NCBI GenBank assembly: GCA_036873755.1
Contig: JAVTVY010025177.1
Span: forward strand, 37,859 to 101,858
Origin: Hanleya hanleyi
Lineage: Eukaryota > Mollusca > Polyplacophora > Lepidopleurida > Hanleyidae
Direction of reading: 5' to 3'
DNA length: 64,000 bases
The notes beneath the pieces were generated by a model. That model did no database searches. It was not told where the DNA came from and saw only the letters and a program-made list of their open reading frames with translations. The first letter of the stretch is position 1, and each line of letters starts with the position of its first letter. Made by a program: the position numbers and the translations under genes. This document shows, piece by piece, positions 12,366 to 24,620 of this stretch.

Positions 12366-12839
12366 CGTAGGTCCAGTGACGTTAGTCACACTGCCATGTG
12401 CTAGTATGGTCATAAATGGGAAATACAACTGGTACCTTTGATCTAGATAAGGACACTAAGCATGGGGATATTAGTCAAGAAATAGATTTCATGCTATTCC
12501 ATTGGTTTAAAATCGCCAGTTGTCAGTCGATTACATGGAGAATCGTCTCTGCATTTCGGTTGTGATCGTCATGTACGAGGCAACAATGAGGAAGGCTGAA
12601 GAAAAGCCAACAGAACGGAAGAGTGTCTAGCCAAAGCGAGCGTATACCGTATACAGATAATTTCCATTTATACTCACAATACACCAATTAACTCCCTTGG
12701 TCCAGTATCTATCCAGAAAAATAATTTATACTAGCACCTCCTATATAAAGTATTTTGATTACGGACCGAAAAATTGTATAATTCATATATATGTATATAT
12801 GTCATCCCTGTAAAATACTCCCGTGTAAAAATTAATGCT

Positions 12840-13002
12840 TGACTGTTCACCTTATTAATTTGATAAGCACTTCTTTTTTTTTTCTTTTTTCTTTTGTTGC
12901 TTTTTTGCTGTTTCTGTCATTATGTATTATGTATGATGTATTTTCCCCCCATATACCACCGAGAGTGGTCTGGGCGTAATAAAATAATCTAATCTAATCT
13001 AT
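12840..13002 (+). mobile_element. 3' end of a non-LTR retrotransposon (candidate)
   Basis: A T-rich stretch, a GAGAGTGGTCTGGGCGTAAT block and AATAAAATAATCT are followed by the microsatellite tail (AATCT)n at 12986-13000. Short tandem tails of this kind are typical of 5'-truncated LINE 3' ends. No reverse transcriptase is left. Confidence 0.4.
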
Positions 13003-13322
13003 ACAAAAAAACGCCTGTATGGTAAGGTATGGGTTGGCCCGCACCTGTTCACCGACCTCGCACAGAAGATAGTGACGAAAGGTTATCATCACTCATGAAT
13101 GTCAATAGATTACTACTCTCTGCTGATTGCTGATATGCTGTATCAGTTTCCACGCGGTGAAACTTATTTTCACTGGACTAAAAGTTCCTATCTCTCGTGA
13201 GAACGTTTCCATCAGGGCGAGGCTTTTTCATGGCATGAATATTCAATAGCTTTTATTTTATGACAAGTAGCAAATACCGTCAACCTATCCCATTGTGAAG
13301 GAAAAGTTGGTGTCTGTTTTTA

Positions 13323-14765
13323 CCCCTCAGCCTATTAGGCTGCGGGGTCTTGTCGTTGGCATGTACGTCCGGTCGTCCGGTCGTCCGTCCGGTCGTCCGG
13401 TCGTCAACAATTCTTGTGATCGATCTAGAAACCGAACCGTTGCTTCTAGAGACTTCAAATTTGGTACACAGAATTGTTGGGTGGTCAACCACAAGCCTAT
13501 TGAATCTGGACCCGATTGGTTGGAAACTTTGGCGGCCATCTTTAATTTATGCGAAACCATCACAGCTTTCTCGTTACCAAGCTTTCTTTAGAACGACTTA
13601 CCCTAGGCACACCAAACTTGCCGTGCACATCCATATGCTCATGACCCAGAACCCTATTGAATCTGGACCCGATTGGGTGGAAACTTTGGCGGCCATCTTT
13701 AATTTATGCGAAACCATGAATCTTGTGTATCTCGGAAACCATTTTGCTGTTCAGTGTGAAACTTTGTAGAGATTATCGATACATCAAGAAACTTTGAAGG
13801 AATGACCAAACCAGTTTTCCTGATTAGGTGAAAGCCTTGGTGGCCATCTTTAATTTATGCAGAATCTTTAATGATGTATTTCTTTGATACCATTGAAGTA
13901 TTCTATATGAAACTTCTCGTTACCAAGCTTTCTTTAGAACGACTTACCCTAGGCACACCAAACTTGCCGTGCACATTCATATGCTCATTACCCAGAATCC
14001 TATTGAATCTGGGCCCGATTGGGTGGAAACTTTGGCGGCCATCTTTAATTTATGCGAAACCATGAATCTTGTGTATCTCGGAAACCATTTTGCTGTTCAG
14101 TGTGAAACTTTGTAGAGATTATCGATACATCAAGAAACTTTGAAGGAATGACCAAACCAGTTTTCCTGATTAGGTAAAAGCCTTGGCGGCCATCTTTAAT
14201 TTATGCAGAATCTTTAATGATGTATTTCTTTGATACCATTGAAGTGTTCTATACGAAACTTGGTATACAGCATCGATGTATCAAGAGACTTGACTTGCAC
14301 TGAATAACCACATCAATTCTTTTGAGAGGCGGGAAGGATGGCCGGCCATTTTTAATTTATGCAAAATCATTAATGATCTCTATCTCTGATACCGTTTAAG
14401 TGCTCGATATAAAATTTGGTAAACATCATCGATGCAGCAAGAGACTTATGATGAATGACAGAACTGGTTTCTCTGATTGGGTGGAAATCTTGGTGGCCAT
14501 CTTTAATTTATGCAAAATCTTTAATGATATATATCTCGGATACCATTTAAGTGTTCTATATGAAACTTGGTATACAGCATCGATGTATCAAGACACTCGT
14601 AATGAAGATCAGTTCCTCTGAATGGCCGGAAGGATAGGCGGCCATCTTTAATTTATGCAAAATCATTAATGATCTCTCTCTGATACCGTTCAAGTGCTCG
14701 ATGTAAAATTTGATATACATCATCAGTGCATCAAGAAACTTACGATGAATGACAGAACTGGTTTC
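13323..14765. repeat. tandem-repeat element: hairpin, CGTCCG tract, eight ~150-bp units
   Basis: It opens with a hairpin (CCCC-T-CAGCC / GGCTG-C-GGGG, 13323-13347) and a (GTCGTCCG)n tract at about 13367-13406. The phrase GGCCATCTTTAATTTATGC then recurs about eight times from 13534 to 14640 at roughly 150-bp spacing. Units carry ACCAAACTTG, GATTGGGTGGAAA and TATCGATACATCAAG blocks. A larger block (13575-13870) is duplicated at 13917-14215. Open frames across it are by-products of the repetition. Confidence 0.7.
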
Positions 14766-14800
14766 TCTGATTGGGCGGACTTTCTACATCACTAAGGAAT

Positions 14801-15070
14801 CACTGTTCAGCGACTAATGTTGTCATACTTGGAGACTTCAACAATGACTTTGCTGTCGACTCGGCTGAAACAACCAAGATAAACGACTTCTTCCAAGAGT
14901 ATGGGCTCTTTCCCTTAATCCACACCCCAACCACAGATCTTAGGACAACCATTGACCAGATTTTCACCAATTTCAAACTCACAGATATACAATTTGGTGT
15001 CCATGAAACATATTATTCATATCACAAGGCTGTTTGGATTGCCATCCACCCACCCTCATCCTCTGCTTGA
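14801..15070 (+). pseudogene. AP-endonuclease domain fragment of a mobile element
   Basis: The open frame reads VVILGDFNNDF, then HTPTTDLRTTIDQIFTN, then ETYYSYHKAVW. GDFN and (T)xxDxIF(T)N are metal-binding and active-site motifs of the exonuclease-endonuclease-phosphatase fold found in non-LTR retrotransposons and also fused to some Helitrons (Helentrons). The final SDH motif of intact enzymes reads SYH here. About 90 residues remain of a domain that is usually over 200; the first third is missing and the frame closes at 15070. It sits directly after the tandem element, and whether the two are one unit is unknown. Confidence 0.6.
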
Positions 15071-16363
15071 TCACAGATGGAAAGAGACAGACAATCAACA
15101 GGTACACAGGGATTCATACAGTTATTGCTATCAAAGACTTTTATTATTGTTTAGATTATTATTAGGGTTCAAAGCCAAAATGGCTTGAAGCCTTTTGTTT
15201 TTGTTCAGAATATTCTGTTCTTCCGCCATATTTTTCGCACGGGCTATGTCAAAATATTTATTATAATCCTTCAATGCATCCAACATCCCACACTGAATTT
15301 ATCATATTTTAATCTTTTACAAGCCACTGCTAAAGCATCTTCTGCATTCAACCAAATCTTTCAGGCTTTTACTTATGCATTTTTCATTCATTGTGTACCA
15401 ATATACACTGACTAAAACTGTCTGGCTGAGGGGTTGTTGCACCTTTTAGGTGCTGCCTCATGTTCCGTCTGTAGCCCAACTGGTGGTCGATTACAGTGTG
15501 AATTCAAACGAGAGGAAAAAAGCCCGGGCATACTGTTCACCATGTAATCCCTATTTATGAATAACGATCACTGATTTAATATTTTACAATTTGAAAACAA
15601 CAGGAAACAGATTAAAGAACAAAATGTTCAGTCGATGTCGTGTAAAAATACATTTAATTTAATGGTAAATAAAATACATCTCTTTGATGATTTTCAGGGC
15701 TCTTGTCCGTTATCAAAACACTCCCATGGCATTTGCGAGAGCTGTCTGATGGAATATGAATCGCGACTGTTTACCCAGTTTTATCAGAGCGCGGGGTGAA
15801 ATCAGAGTGCGGAATGAATTCATGTGATGACACTGTTATTATGCATAAAAAATAATTAAAAAAAAAGAAAAAAGGTTGCAAAACTAAAAGAAATATCATA
15901 TAGATTGCAGATACACTTGGCAATACTTTGGTAGTTTAAGGTATCACATTCCAGATAAACAATTTGCGGTGTTATTTTATTGTAATCCACACCTTGGCCA
16001 ACCGATGTGGATATCTATTGTCACAATCTTTAGCTTTCACTGGATGCCCCCGGCTTTGCTATGTACGGAGGACCAGACGGCTATAGAACTGTTATCACTT
16101 ATACAATTATAGTGTTCTTGGCAGGACGTAATTATTGAACCATAACCATTTAATTCGTTTTTGTTTTCCTTGTACACTAACACAGGTTAATTACACAAAG
16201 ATATTTCCTTCTGAAATGATTAGCCGACGATTATGTTCGACTTTCACACGTATGCCTGATATATTCGGGAAATGTGGTGTGAAATTTGTGTATTGGTGAT
16301 AAAGAAATTTGATGTAACATGACCCACTGTTAGACCATGGCCTACAAATAGTTTTGAATATAA
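15071..16363. other. intergenic DNA with one dispersed repeat
   Basis: A dispersed repeat copy lies at about 15556-15722. A hairpin GCACCTTTTAGGTGC occurs near 15439 after CTGAGGGG, resembling in reverse the opening hairpin at 13323. No gene is supported. Confidence 0.4.
15556..15722 (+). repeat. dispersed ~150-bp repeat, copy 2
   Basis: Diverged copy of the block at 8703-8854 in the same orientation. Confidence 0.5.
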
Positions 16364-16370
16364 CATAAGG
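16364..16370. repeat. target-site duplication CATAAGG, left copy
   Basis: Seven bases directly before the CAGGCCTTCAA end; the same seven follow the other end at 19557-19563. Confidence 0.7.
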
Positions 16371-19300
16371 CAGGCCTTCAATTATGTCCTATATGTCCTA
16401 TATTTTTTTAGTTGTCCTATATTTTCCTATATTTCTGAAAAATGTCCTATATTTCCTATATTTTTGCCCTGAGTCTCTTTCAAATTATTAAATTACTTCA
16501 GGGACAGGGGTTATTCTAGCCCAAAATTTATAATAGGCTCAATTTTCGAAAAGAGATAAACTCAATTTTTCTCTATAAACTCAATATTTCAGACTTTTTC
16601 ATAGTAAAAGATATGAAACTCAATATTTCAGACTTGTTCATAGGTGAAAGTTTCAAGAAACATTATATTCAAGTTATTCATCGATATTGTAATTATGATG
16701 CACACTATAATAACTAAAGAATAGGTACTGAAGCTGCTGAATTGTATGTTCTTTATTTCTCCATTCTTTGGGTTTGACTAGCATGCACCACCAGTGTGGT
16801 TTTATTATGCAACTCAGAAGAGTGTTGGACAGAGGAACTTGCAACAAAAAGACATGCTAAGCTCCCCACCCTCCCCTCCCCCTAAAAAAACCCACAGTCA
16901 AAAAAAAATTTTTGGAAAGGGGGGGGGGGCGGAGAATCGTGTTAAAATTCTTTGTTAACAAGACATTCCGACATGCAAGACATACCTAAATTTCCATAAA
17001 GGTAGAACAGAGAAAGGTAGCTTTGAAATGATGCAATAGCATCAGTATTCTAATATTATTCCAACTACTGTGGCTGGCCCTTCATGATAAACGCAGAAAT
17101 TATATAATTATTTCATTTACCAGCAGAACTGTTTTGCGTTTAATTACTTTTCAAAAGATTTTGTATCATGTTAGGCCGTAACAGATAGGACACCAACAGT
17201 GGTCCAATCAACGAGTGCCTAAGAGAGATCGGTCGGCTTTCCCAGATGCATGTAGCGATTGTGAACAACAACACCAGGGTTAAACTGTGTCAAAAAAACT
17301 GTATTTGTCGAGAGTAAACGCAGCAATGACATACCCACACTGACAAGTAAATATGAGGAGGAACTTAATATTTTTTCGCACGCCAAATATCAGAATAATG
17401 AAAAAAAAACTGAATTTTGCCCTAAACTCCATTTTTATACGCCCGCCCAAAAGGCGGTCGTATTATGGGATGGCGGTTTCCAACCGTCTGTCCGTCTGTC
17501 CGGTCTATATCTGGGACAGTTTCCCATCCACAGCTCCAATTTTTGGTGAGTGGATACCCTACGGGGAGACGATGTGTCGCGTACCAAAATGAAGGTCAAG
17601 GTCACAGGTCAAGGGTCACTGGCCTAAAAAACAGGAAATCACTGAAGTGTTCGTGTCCAGTCTATATCTCTGAAAGTTTTCTATCCACAGTTGCAATTTT
17701 TTGTTGGATACGCCAGGTGGAGACGATGTGTCGCGTACCAAAATTGAGGTCGAGGTCAGAGGTCAAAGGTCACTGTTGCCAAAAATCAGGAAATCATTGA
17801 TCGTTGACAGTTTTCTATCTAAAGTTCTAATTTTTGGTGAGTGGATGCCCTAGGGGGGGAACGATGTGTTGCATATTAAATGTAGGTCAAGGTCAGAGGT
17901 CAAAGGTCAGTGTAATTAAAAAATCAGGAAATCGTTAAAAATTTCTAATTTTTTGTGAGTGGGTTCAATAGGCGGAAATGAAGTGATGCGTACCAAAAAT
18001 TAGGTCAAGGTCAAAGGTCACCGACCCCAAAATTAGGAAATTATTAAAAATAACATTTTTTGTGTCAGTAGATACATTAGGGGACACGATGAGTCACATA
18101 CCAAAATGTAGGTCAAGGTCAAAGGTCAAGGTCACTGTGACCCCAAAATCGTGAAATTGTTAAAAATCATGAATTTTTGTGTCCATTGAGAAATTGAGGG
18201 GAGACGGTTTGTCATGTATCAAAATTTAGGTCAAGGTCAAAGGTCGAGGCCACTGTGAACCCAAAATCAGGAAATCATCAAAAATCATGATTTTTTGTGT
18301 GCATTGTTAGATTGAGGGAAGACAATGTGTTGTGTATCAAAATTGAGGTCAAGGTCAAATGTCAAGGTCACTGTGACACCAAAATCAGAAATCATTAAAA
18401 GTCACATTGACATATGCCTGTCGAAGACGAGGTCGTGTAATGCGATGTTGCGTTCTGTCCATTCATCCATTAAAATTTGTTGTCCATGCGATAGCTCTAG
18501 TTTCAAGGTATGGATTGGTACCAAACTTTGAGTATACCTTACTCGCATGACAAAGTGGAGCCATACATATGAGGTCAATTTGTCAAAGGTCTAGGTCGCA
18601 AAAATGAATCAAGCTTAGCTGACTGAATGTGGTGGAATATTGTTGGAATATGCAAAAGTCTTTCCCCTGCATTTATATGATATTGTCCTGTTGAGTTGTC
18701 TCCCATGTTTGAAACGCTTCATTTAGTTAAACTGTTGTGAAATAAAAACCATACATTTACTAATTTAACGGGGAGAGGAGTCCTTCATGAACCTCACATC
18801 TGTTTATTAACTCAAGGACAAAGGTTTACTTCATCTCTTTCTTCTTCCTTCATGAAAAATTCTCTCATCTGAAAGGAATTCATTTGCAGGAAAACTACTA
18901 TTTTCTTGTGTTTGACTATTGTCAATTTCAGTGTGGGATATGTAAGCTCTAAGCTATTGCTTCAAGGTCAACTAGTTACCAAGAGTTGAGCTCATTTTAG
19001 TTTATCATTCAATATAAGATGTGATATATGTTACATTCTTATAAGCAAAAAATTGTAGACCTTTCTCTGGATTGCTAGATCAATTGGAATCAAGGCTATC
19101 AAACAATCTTGAAATTTGAACCAATGTAATTGCAGATATACGGGCGTATATTGAAGCCCCTTGGGCTCTTGTTGAGAATTTTTAATCGGGATTACGACGA
19201 TTAAAAAAGGGCTAGAATAACCCCTGTACTTGGTTTCATGAGTATATTTCCAGGTGTTTGTTGACTTCGCTTGTCACACAGCCTTGCTCTGATTTCCCAC

Positions 19301-19556
19301 CATGGCATCCTCAGACGATGCTGACTGTACGAAGTCTTTCATGATAAATATGGTGGGTTATCAGAGAAAGGCTTGAAGCACACTTCTTTGTTTCTTTCAG
19401 GTAGGTAATCTGCTAATTTGCAACTAATGCCAAGTTGCAGATTGTCCTATATTTGTCCTATAATTTCAGTAAAATGTCCTATATCTGTCCTGTATTTTTG
19501 AGAAAAAAGTCCTATATTTTGTCCTATATTTCCACTGGGGACCAGTTGAAGGCCTG
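16371..19556. mobile_element. non-autonomous hAT-like DNA transposon (3.2 kb)
   Basis: The left end CAGGCCTTCAA (16371-16381) and right end TTGAAGGCCTG (19546-19556) are perfect 11-bp inverted repeats. They are flanked on both sides by CATAAGG (16364-16370 and 19557-19563); an eighth base may have mutated. A CAGG start and 7-8-bp duplication fit the hAT superfamily. Next to both ends are clusters of GTCCTATATTT words, like hAT subterminal repeats. Further in, ACAGGGGTTATTCTAGCCC (16504-16522) is perfectly inverted at 19209-19227. No transposase frame is present, and another tandem-repeat element (about 17439-19167) occupies the middle. Confidence 0.75.
17439..19167 (+). repeat. tandem-repeat element: hairpin, GTCCGTC tract, ~117-bp GGTCAAGGTCA units
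   Basis: It opens with a short hairpin (ACGcCCGCC / GGCGGtCGT, 17439-17461) and CCGTCTGTCCGTCTGTCC at 17481. About seven units follow, each with AGGTCAAGGTCAAAGGTCA, CACTGTGACC, AAAATCAGGAAATC and a GATG/CGATGTGT...TACCAAAAT block at roughly 117-bp spacing, from 17587 to about 18370. It closes near ACGGGCGTATATTGA and the hairpin AGCCCCTTGGGCT (19155-19167). The open frame at 17465-17800 is a product of the repetition. The element is nested inside the hAT-like transposon. Confidence 0.65.
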
Positions 19557-19563
19557 CATAAGG

Positions 19564-20068
19564 CCATCGCATTGTTGTATAGGTCATGGCGTCTATTTCA
19601 CAGTTTCCAGAGAAATCGTTGCATTGTTAGATAGATAAATGCATAGTTGCTTTATTCATATGTACTCGGATAGTCATCATACAGTCGTTTAACTGCGGTT
19701 GAATAAAACAATTAGAAAATGTCATTCTCGCAGACACGGTGAAAAAATCTAACTTTTCCCAGTAGAAATCATATGGAACCAATTTTTCTACAGAACAGAT
19801 CGATCTGATTTCCCATGAAAGATTTTGACCGACTTTGATCAACTCCAAGGAATTTTTCGTCAGCTGCTGATTTGATAACATCCTCTCCACGTGTAATGAT
19901 TTTCCTCTCATATTTTGCAATAGTCTCTTCTGAACGTGGATGAGGCTAATTTAATTTGCCGGAAATACCCATTTAGCATTATACTGAACAGTTTAGGAGA
20001 GAAAGCGCATACAAAATCACTCCATCAGAGTAGTCAGTCATGCAAAAATACATTTTGGAAAGTGACTA
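19564..20068. other. intergenic DNA, nothing recognised
   Basis: A 97-codon minus-strand frame (19627-19920) has no recognisable motif. No repeat unit is obvious. Confidence 0.35.
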
Positions 20069-20250
20069 CCAATGAGTGAGTGAGGGAATATAATTTAATG
20101 TCGCTTTCAACTATACTTCAGTCATATCCCGACGTTGGATCCTATTCCTTTTCACACCCGGGAACCCCACGGGTGCCTCAGTTAGTCGCCTCTTACGACA
20201 AGTTGTCTGAGAAGCTGAGGCCTATTCTTACCATGACCTGCGGTGTGCAC
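20069..20250 (+). mobile_element. gastropod-type short interspersed repeat
   Basis: GTGAGTGAG is followed by TAATTTAATGTCGCTTTC, ACTTCAGTCATATCCCGACG, TCCTATTCCTTTTCACAC, GGGAACCCCACGGGTG, GTTAGTCGCCTCTTACGAC and GAGGCCTATTCTTACCATGA. A second copy is at 7695-7875 (minus) and a 5' fragment at 4715-4795. I recall this core from abalone and other gastropod sequence, which is my main pointer to host taxonomy. Confidence 0.65.
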
Positions 20251-21639
20251 AACAACATCCTAGGTCAATTCCCGGAAGCCCCACGGGGCTGGCCACCAAT
20301 GAATGACATGTTGGCCTACTTACATATGTGTAATTTATTTGGTTACGGGTGAAGATAATGAAATCATATGGTCATCACGAGGACACATGCAGAACTGTGC
20401 TAAAGACAAAAGTACTGTTTCCCAGGTCATATCCGGAATCAGGAAGGATCTGATATCAAGATCAAACACATCCGATGTAATGTTTTGTTCTCCAATTTTA
20501 ACCACTTGATAATGCCTCCAGTGTGTTTCATGACAATGGAGGGCTTATCAGTATCTGGGTCGTGTGACCCGACCATCTGTCACGTGTCCTCCGGAACAAA
20601 GTGACCCGTTTCATTACCCACACGCCCATCCGTGCATGTTTGTTTTCTGTGTCAAATATTTGAGAAAACTAAATATGCAGGTAACCAAGATCGTATTCAG
20701 TAGCGCATTGCTTTCCGCTGCTTTATAAATGAGATATAATTATCATATATAATCCAGCTTTCAATACTTTTTTCTCCATATAGCTGTGAAGTCAATGTTC
20801 AATGAAAGGAAATTTTATAGCAGAATAAAAGATCATTTAATGATAATAGCAGCAGTCCTTTGTGGCGGGTAACAGAGAGCATTTTTGTTTCCTTCTCTTA
20901 TGCCAAAAGTTAACGCTGATCATTGCCAAGATCTAGATATAAGATGTAATATTTCCAGCAGTATTCATAACTGTTGATCGTCTTTGAAGCAATTGGCACT
21001 CGTCTTTAAGAATAAACTTTGTACATATGAGGAAATATGTGCTCTCAAGCTCAATAGCTCATAATGTGAAAAACATTTTTTCATTATGGACTACGCAATG
21101 TTGCCTAACCTAGTTATGTCCATTGTATCACGTGAGCTTTGCTATGAAAGTTCATTGAGTCGCTATTCATGTTGGAAAACGGCTGCCTATGAGAGTCTGC
21201 GCTTCTGTTTGGTTTGCTATGTGATCAAGTGTCCACAGTTTATAACAAAGCCTGGCTGATATGCTTAAACCCATAACATCCGCGGATCCACGGGAGTGTC
21301 GGCTTGAGAGACATCTTTTCAGAAATGCCGCTATATTTCCCCCCACCAATTGAAGAAGCAAACTGGTCGTATACTCCTTGTGAGAACTGGTTGATTCTGA
21401 TACTAACAAGCAGCCGGAAGATGCTAGGTTTTCCGCCGAAATGGCAGCGATATTTTGTAGCAGTGTTGGCCTCAATGGGATATACATGAGGGAGGCAACT
21501 GCTACTTCATAGCAGTAGGAAGCGGAAGGGTCTAGGCGCCTCCCCAGGTTTTGAGATCAACTCAGAACGGCTGACTGGTGGTTGATTGCTGCTGTAATAT
21601 ATGGTTTCCACGCAGTGAAGCACGGAAATTATATAACCG
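20251..21639. other. intergenic DNA, nothing recognised
   Basis: Open frames on both strands at 21167-21489 overlap each other and have no recognisable domain. No repeat structure is evident. Confidence 0.35.
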
Positions 21640-23360
21640 AGATGCAACCCCAAGCGACATGTCATGGTATATCATCTGCAAACGAAATTTTACGAGAATC
21701 TGAAAGTGTCCTCAACCAGGAAACCAAATTAGACTTTGCCGCCAGGAATCACCACCTGTTGGTGCAAGCGGGCGATACGCAATCCCAAGCGACATCTCCT
21801 GGCATGGTATCGGCATACGAACTTTGCGAAGGATCTGAAGAGGGGTCCTCTAGTTATTGTCCGGAAACCAAATTTGGATTTTGGTAACAGGTGACGCCAC
21901 CTGTATGCGCAAGTGTGCGAAACACAACCCCAAGCGGCATCTTATGTCCTGGTATATTCATAACAAAATTATGAAGAATCCGATGAGCAGTTGTCAAATT
22001 ATTGCCCGAAACAAATTTTGGATATTTCCACCAGATGGCGCCACCTGTAAGCAGAAACGGGTGAAATACAATCCCAAGGGATATCTCATTGCATGGTATC
22101 TGCATACCAAATTTGAGAAGAATCCGAGGAGGGTCCTCAAGTTATGGTCCGAAAATCAGATTTAGATTTTGACACCAGGTGGTGCGACTTGTAGGCGCAA
22201 GTGGGCAAAACGCAATCTCAAGCGACATCTTATGTCATGGTATATTCATAACAAATTTAAGAAGAATCCGATGAGCAGTTCTTAAATTATTGCCCGGGAA
22301 AACTTGGGATTTTGCCACCAGGTGGTGCGACCTATAAGTGCAAGTGAGCGAATCTCGAACAACACCTGCTGGCATGGTACGTGCATGCCAAATTTGTAAA
22401 GAATCCGATGAGCAGTTCTCAAGTTATTGCCCTGAATCAAATTTCAGATTTTGCCACCAGGTGGCACCACCTGTACGCAGAAGTGGGCTAAGCGCAATCC
22501 CAAGCAACATCTCAAAGCAACGTATATGCATACCAAATTTGGGAAGAATCCGATGAGCAGTTCTCAAGTTATTGCCGGAAACCAAATTTAGAAGTTACCA
22601 CCAGGTTGCGCCACCTGTACGCGCATGTGGGCGAGACTCCCTTCCAGGCGACATCTCATATTGCATGGTATATATGCATACCAAATTTGATAAGGATCCG
22701 ATGAGCATTTCCCAAATTATAACCGGTACCCAGAAGGGTCTCAAAGTTTTCGCTTGCAGCACATCAAAACGGAATGAACCGTAGTGGAGCCCCCTACGGG
22801 CAGATCTTGCTGAAATGCAAATCAACATGTTGTCGCAAGGAATGCATTTGCCGAATTTCGAAAGAACCAGACGACGCCTTTCAAAATTATTGCTTGCGAG
22901 AATTCGCATGAATATCCAAAGAAGGATGTAATGACCCCTCGGTGCGCCACCTTCGGGCAAATCTTGCTGAAACGCAATAGCAATCGACGTCTTGTCACAA
23001 GGAATACATATGCCAAATTTCGGAGGAATTCGACAAAGCGTTCGGAAGTTATCGCTAGTGAAGAATTTAAACGGACACGAACGGACCTGCACAGAAGTTT
23101 GGAACCAACAAAGCGTTTGGAAGTTACCGCTTCCGAAGATTTCAACGGACATCCACAGACATGCACAGAAGAAGAGAACAAGACCCAGTAGCACCACCTT
23201 CAGGCGGATCTTGCTGAAACGCAATACCAACCGACGTCTTGTCCCAAGGAATGCATATGCCAAATATCGGAGGAATCCGAGAAAGCGTTTGGAAGTTATA
23301 GCTTGCGAAGAATTTTCAACGGACATCCACAGAAAACGCCACGGGGACAATACGACAAAG
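21640..23360. repeat. tandem repeat, ~145-bp units, about ten copies
   Basis: ACCAAATTTGNNAAGAATCCGATGAGC-like blocks recur at about 22107, 22253, 22388, 22531 and 22680, with GCGACATCTCATG, CAGGTGGCGCCACCTGTA (a palindrome) and CGCAATCCCAAGCGACATC blocks between. From 22790 the units diverge into a related form with CGGGCAGATCTTGCTGAAA and AATGCATATGCCAAAT. The order of blocks matches 3640-4360. The 251-codon minus-strand frame at 22595-23350 lies wholly in these units and has no known domain. Confidence 0.65.
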
Positions 23361-23449
23361 TTCTAGCTCTTATTATTGTTCCGTTCTTTTACCTCACACC
23401 AAAAGACGTGTTTCAGCCACCAATGCTCAATAATAACAAAAAAATACAC

Positions 23450-24620
23450 AGGTTCGAACCAATATACGAGATGTCAGAGCATTTCCATCATAGCTCTCTA
23501 TATTTGTATCTAATACCGCTTATGCCGGTGCTAGGGGCCGTGTGGTCATGTCATCAAGTTGCCACATGAACAGGTACAATAAAAGCGTACCTGAGATACA
23601 ACACATATCTCGAATCGTTTGATTCTTGGTATGTGCTTCAGATTAGGTTAACCAGAAGACTATACTGTGAAGTCATGTGGCTCTGTCAGTATGTCGGCAC
23701 CTCTTCCCACTTCCCTTATATGCGTTGTAATTTTTACCCGTATATGGCGAGATTCTGCTGGTGGACGTTTCGTCACCGAGGCCCACCCCCTGTACAGACC
23801 TTTTGGTCTTTGATATATGTTGGCATTGTGGGAAGTTGATGCTGGGTCGACATCGGGCCTTACAGACTAGTCTTTTGTGTTAAATGCCGTCATTTACATC
23901 TGACGACGATACAGCTCACCAATCTCCAATGTACGAGTTGTCACAGCGAAACAGCTCGCCAATTACCAGTATACGAGTTGTCAGAGCATTTCCATCATAG
24001 CTCTCTAGATTTGTATCTAATACCGCTTATGCCGGTGCTAGGGGCCGTGTGGTCATATCATTCAAGTTGCCACATGAACAGGTACAATAAAAGCGTACCT
24101 GAGATACAACACAGATCACGAATCGTTAGATTATTGGTATGTGCTTTAGAATAGGTTAACCAGAAGACTATTCTGTGAAGTCATGTGACGCAGTCAGTAT
24201 GTCGGCACCTCTTCCCACTTCCTTTATATGTGTTGTAATTACAGACTAGTCTTTTGTGTTAAATGCCGTCATTTTCATCTGACGACGATACAGCTCACCA
24301 ATCCCCAGTGTAAGAGTTGTCACAGCGACACAGTTCACCAATTACCAATATACCGAGTTGTCAGAGCATTTCCATCATAGCTCTCTATATTTGTATCTAA
24401 TACCGCTTATGGCGGTGCTAGGGGCCGTGTGGGAATGTCATCCAAGTTGCCACATGAACAGGTACAATAAAAGCGTACCTGAGATACAAAACATATCTCG
24501 AATCGTTTGATTCTTGGTATGTGCTTTAGAATAGGTTAACCAGAAGACTATACTGTGAAGTCATGTGGCTCTGTCACTATGTCGGCACCTCTTCCCACTT
24601 CCCTTATATGCGTTATAATT
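23450..24620 (+). repeat. three tandem copies of a ~270-bp block
   Basis: The block TGTCAGAGCATTTCCATCAT ... CTTCCCACTTCC occurs at about 23472-23720, 23970-24230 and 24358-24605. Between copies, ACAGACTAGTCTTTTGTG and GACGACGATACAGCTCACCA segments (about 23860-23960 and 24240-24350) also repeat. No coding content. Confidence 0.65.

Noticed and set aside
22595..23350. 251-codon minus-strand open frame
   Set aside because: It lies wholly within degenerate tandem units, shows internally repeated peptide phrases and has no known domain.
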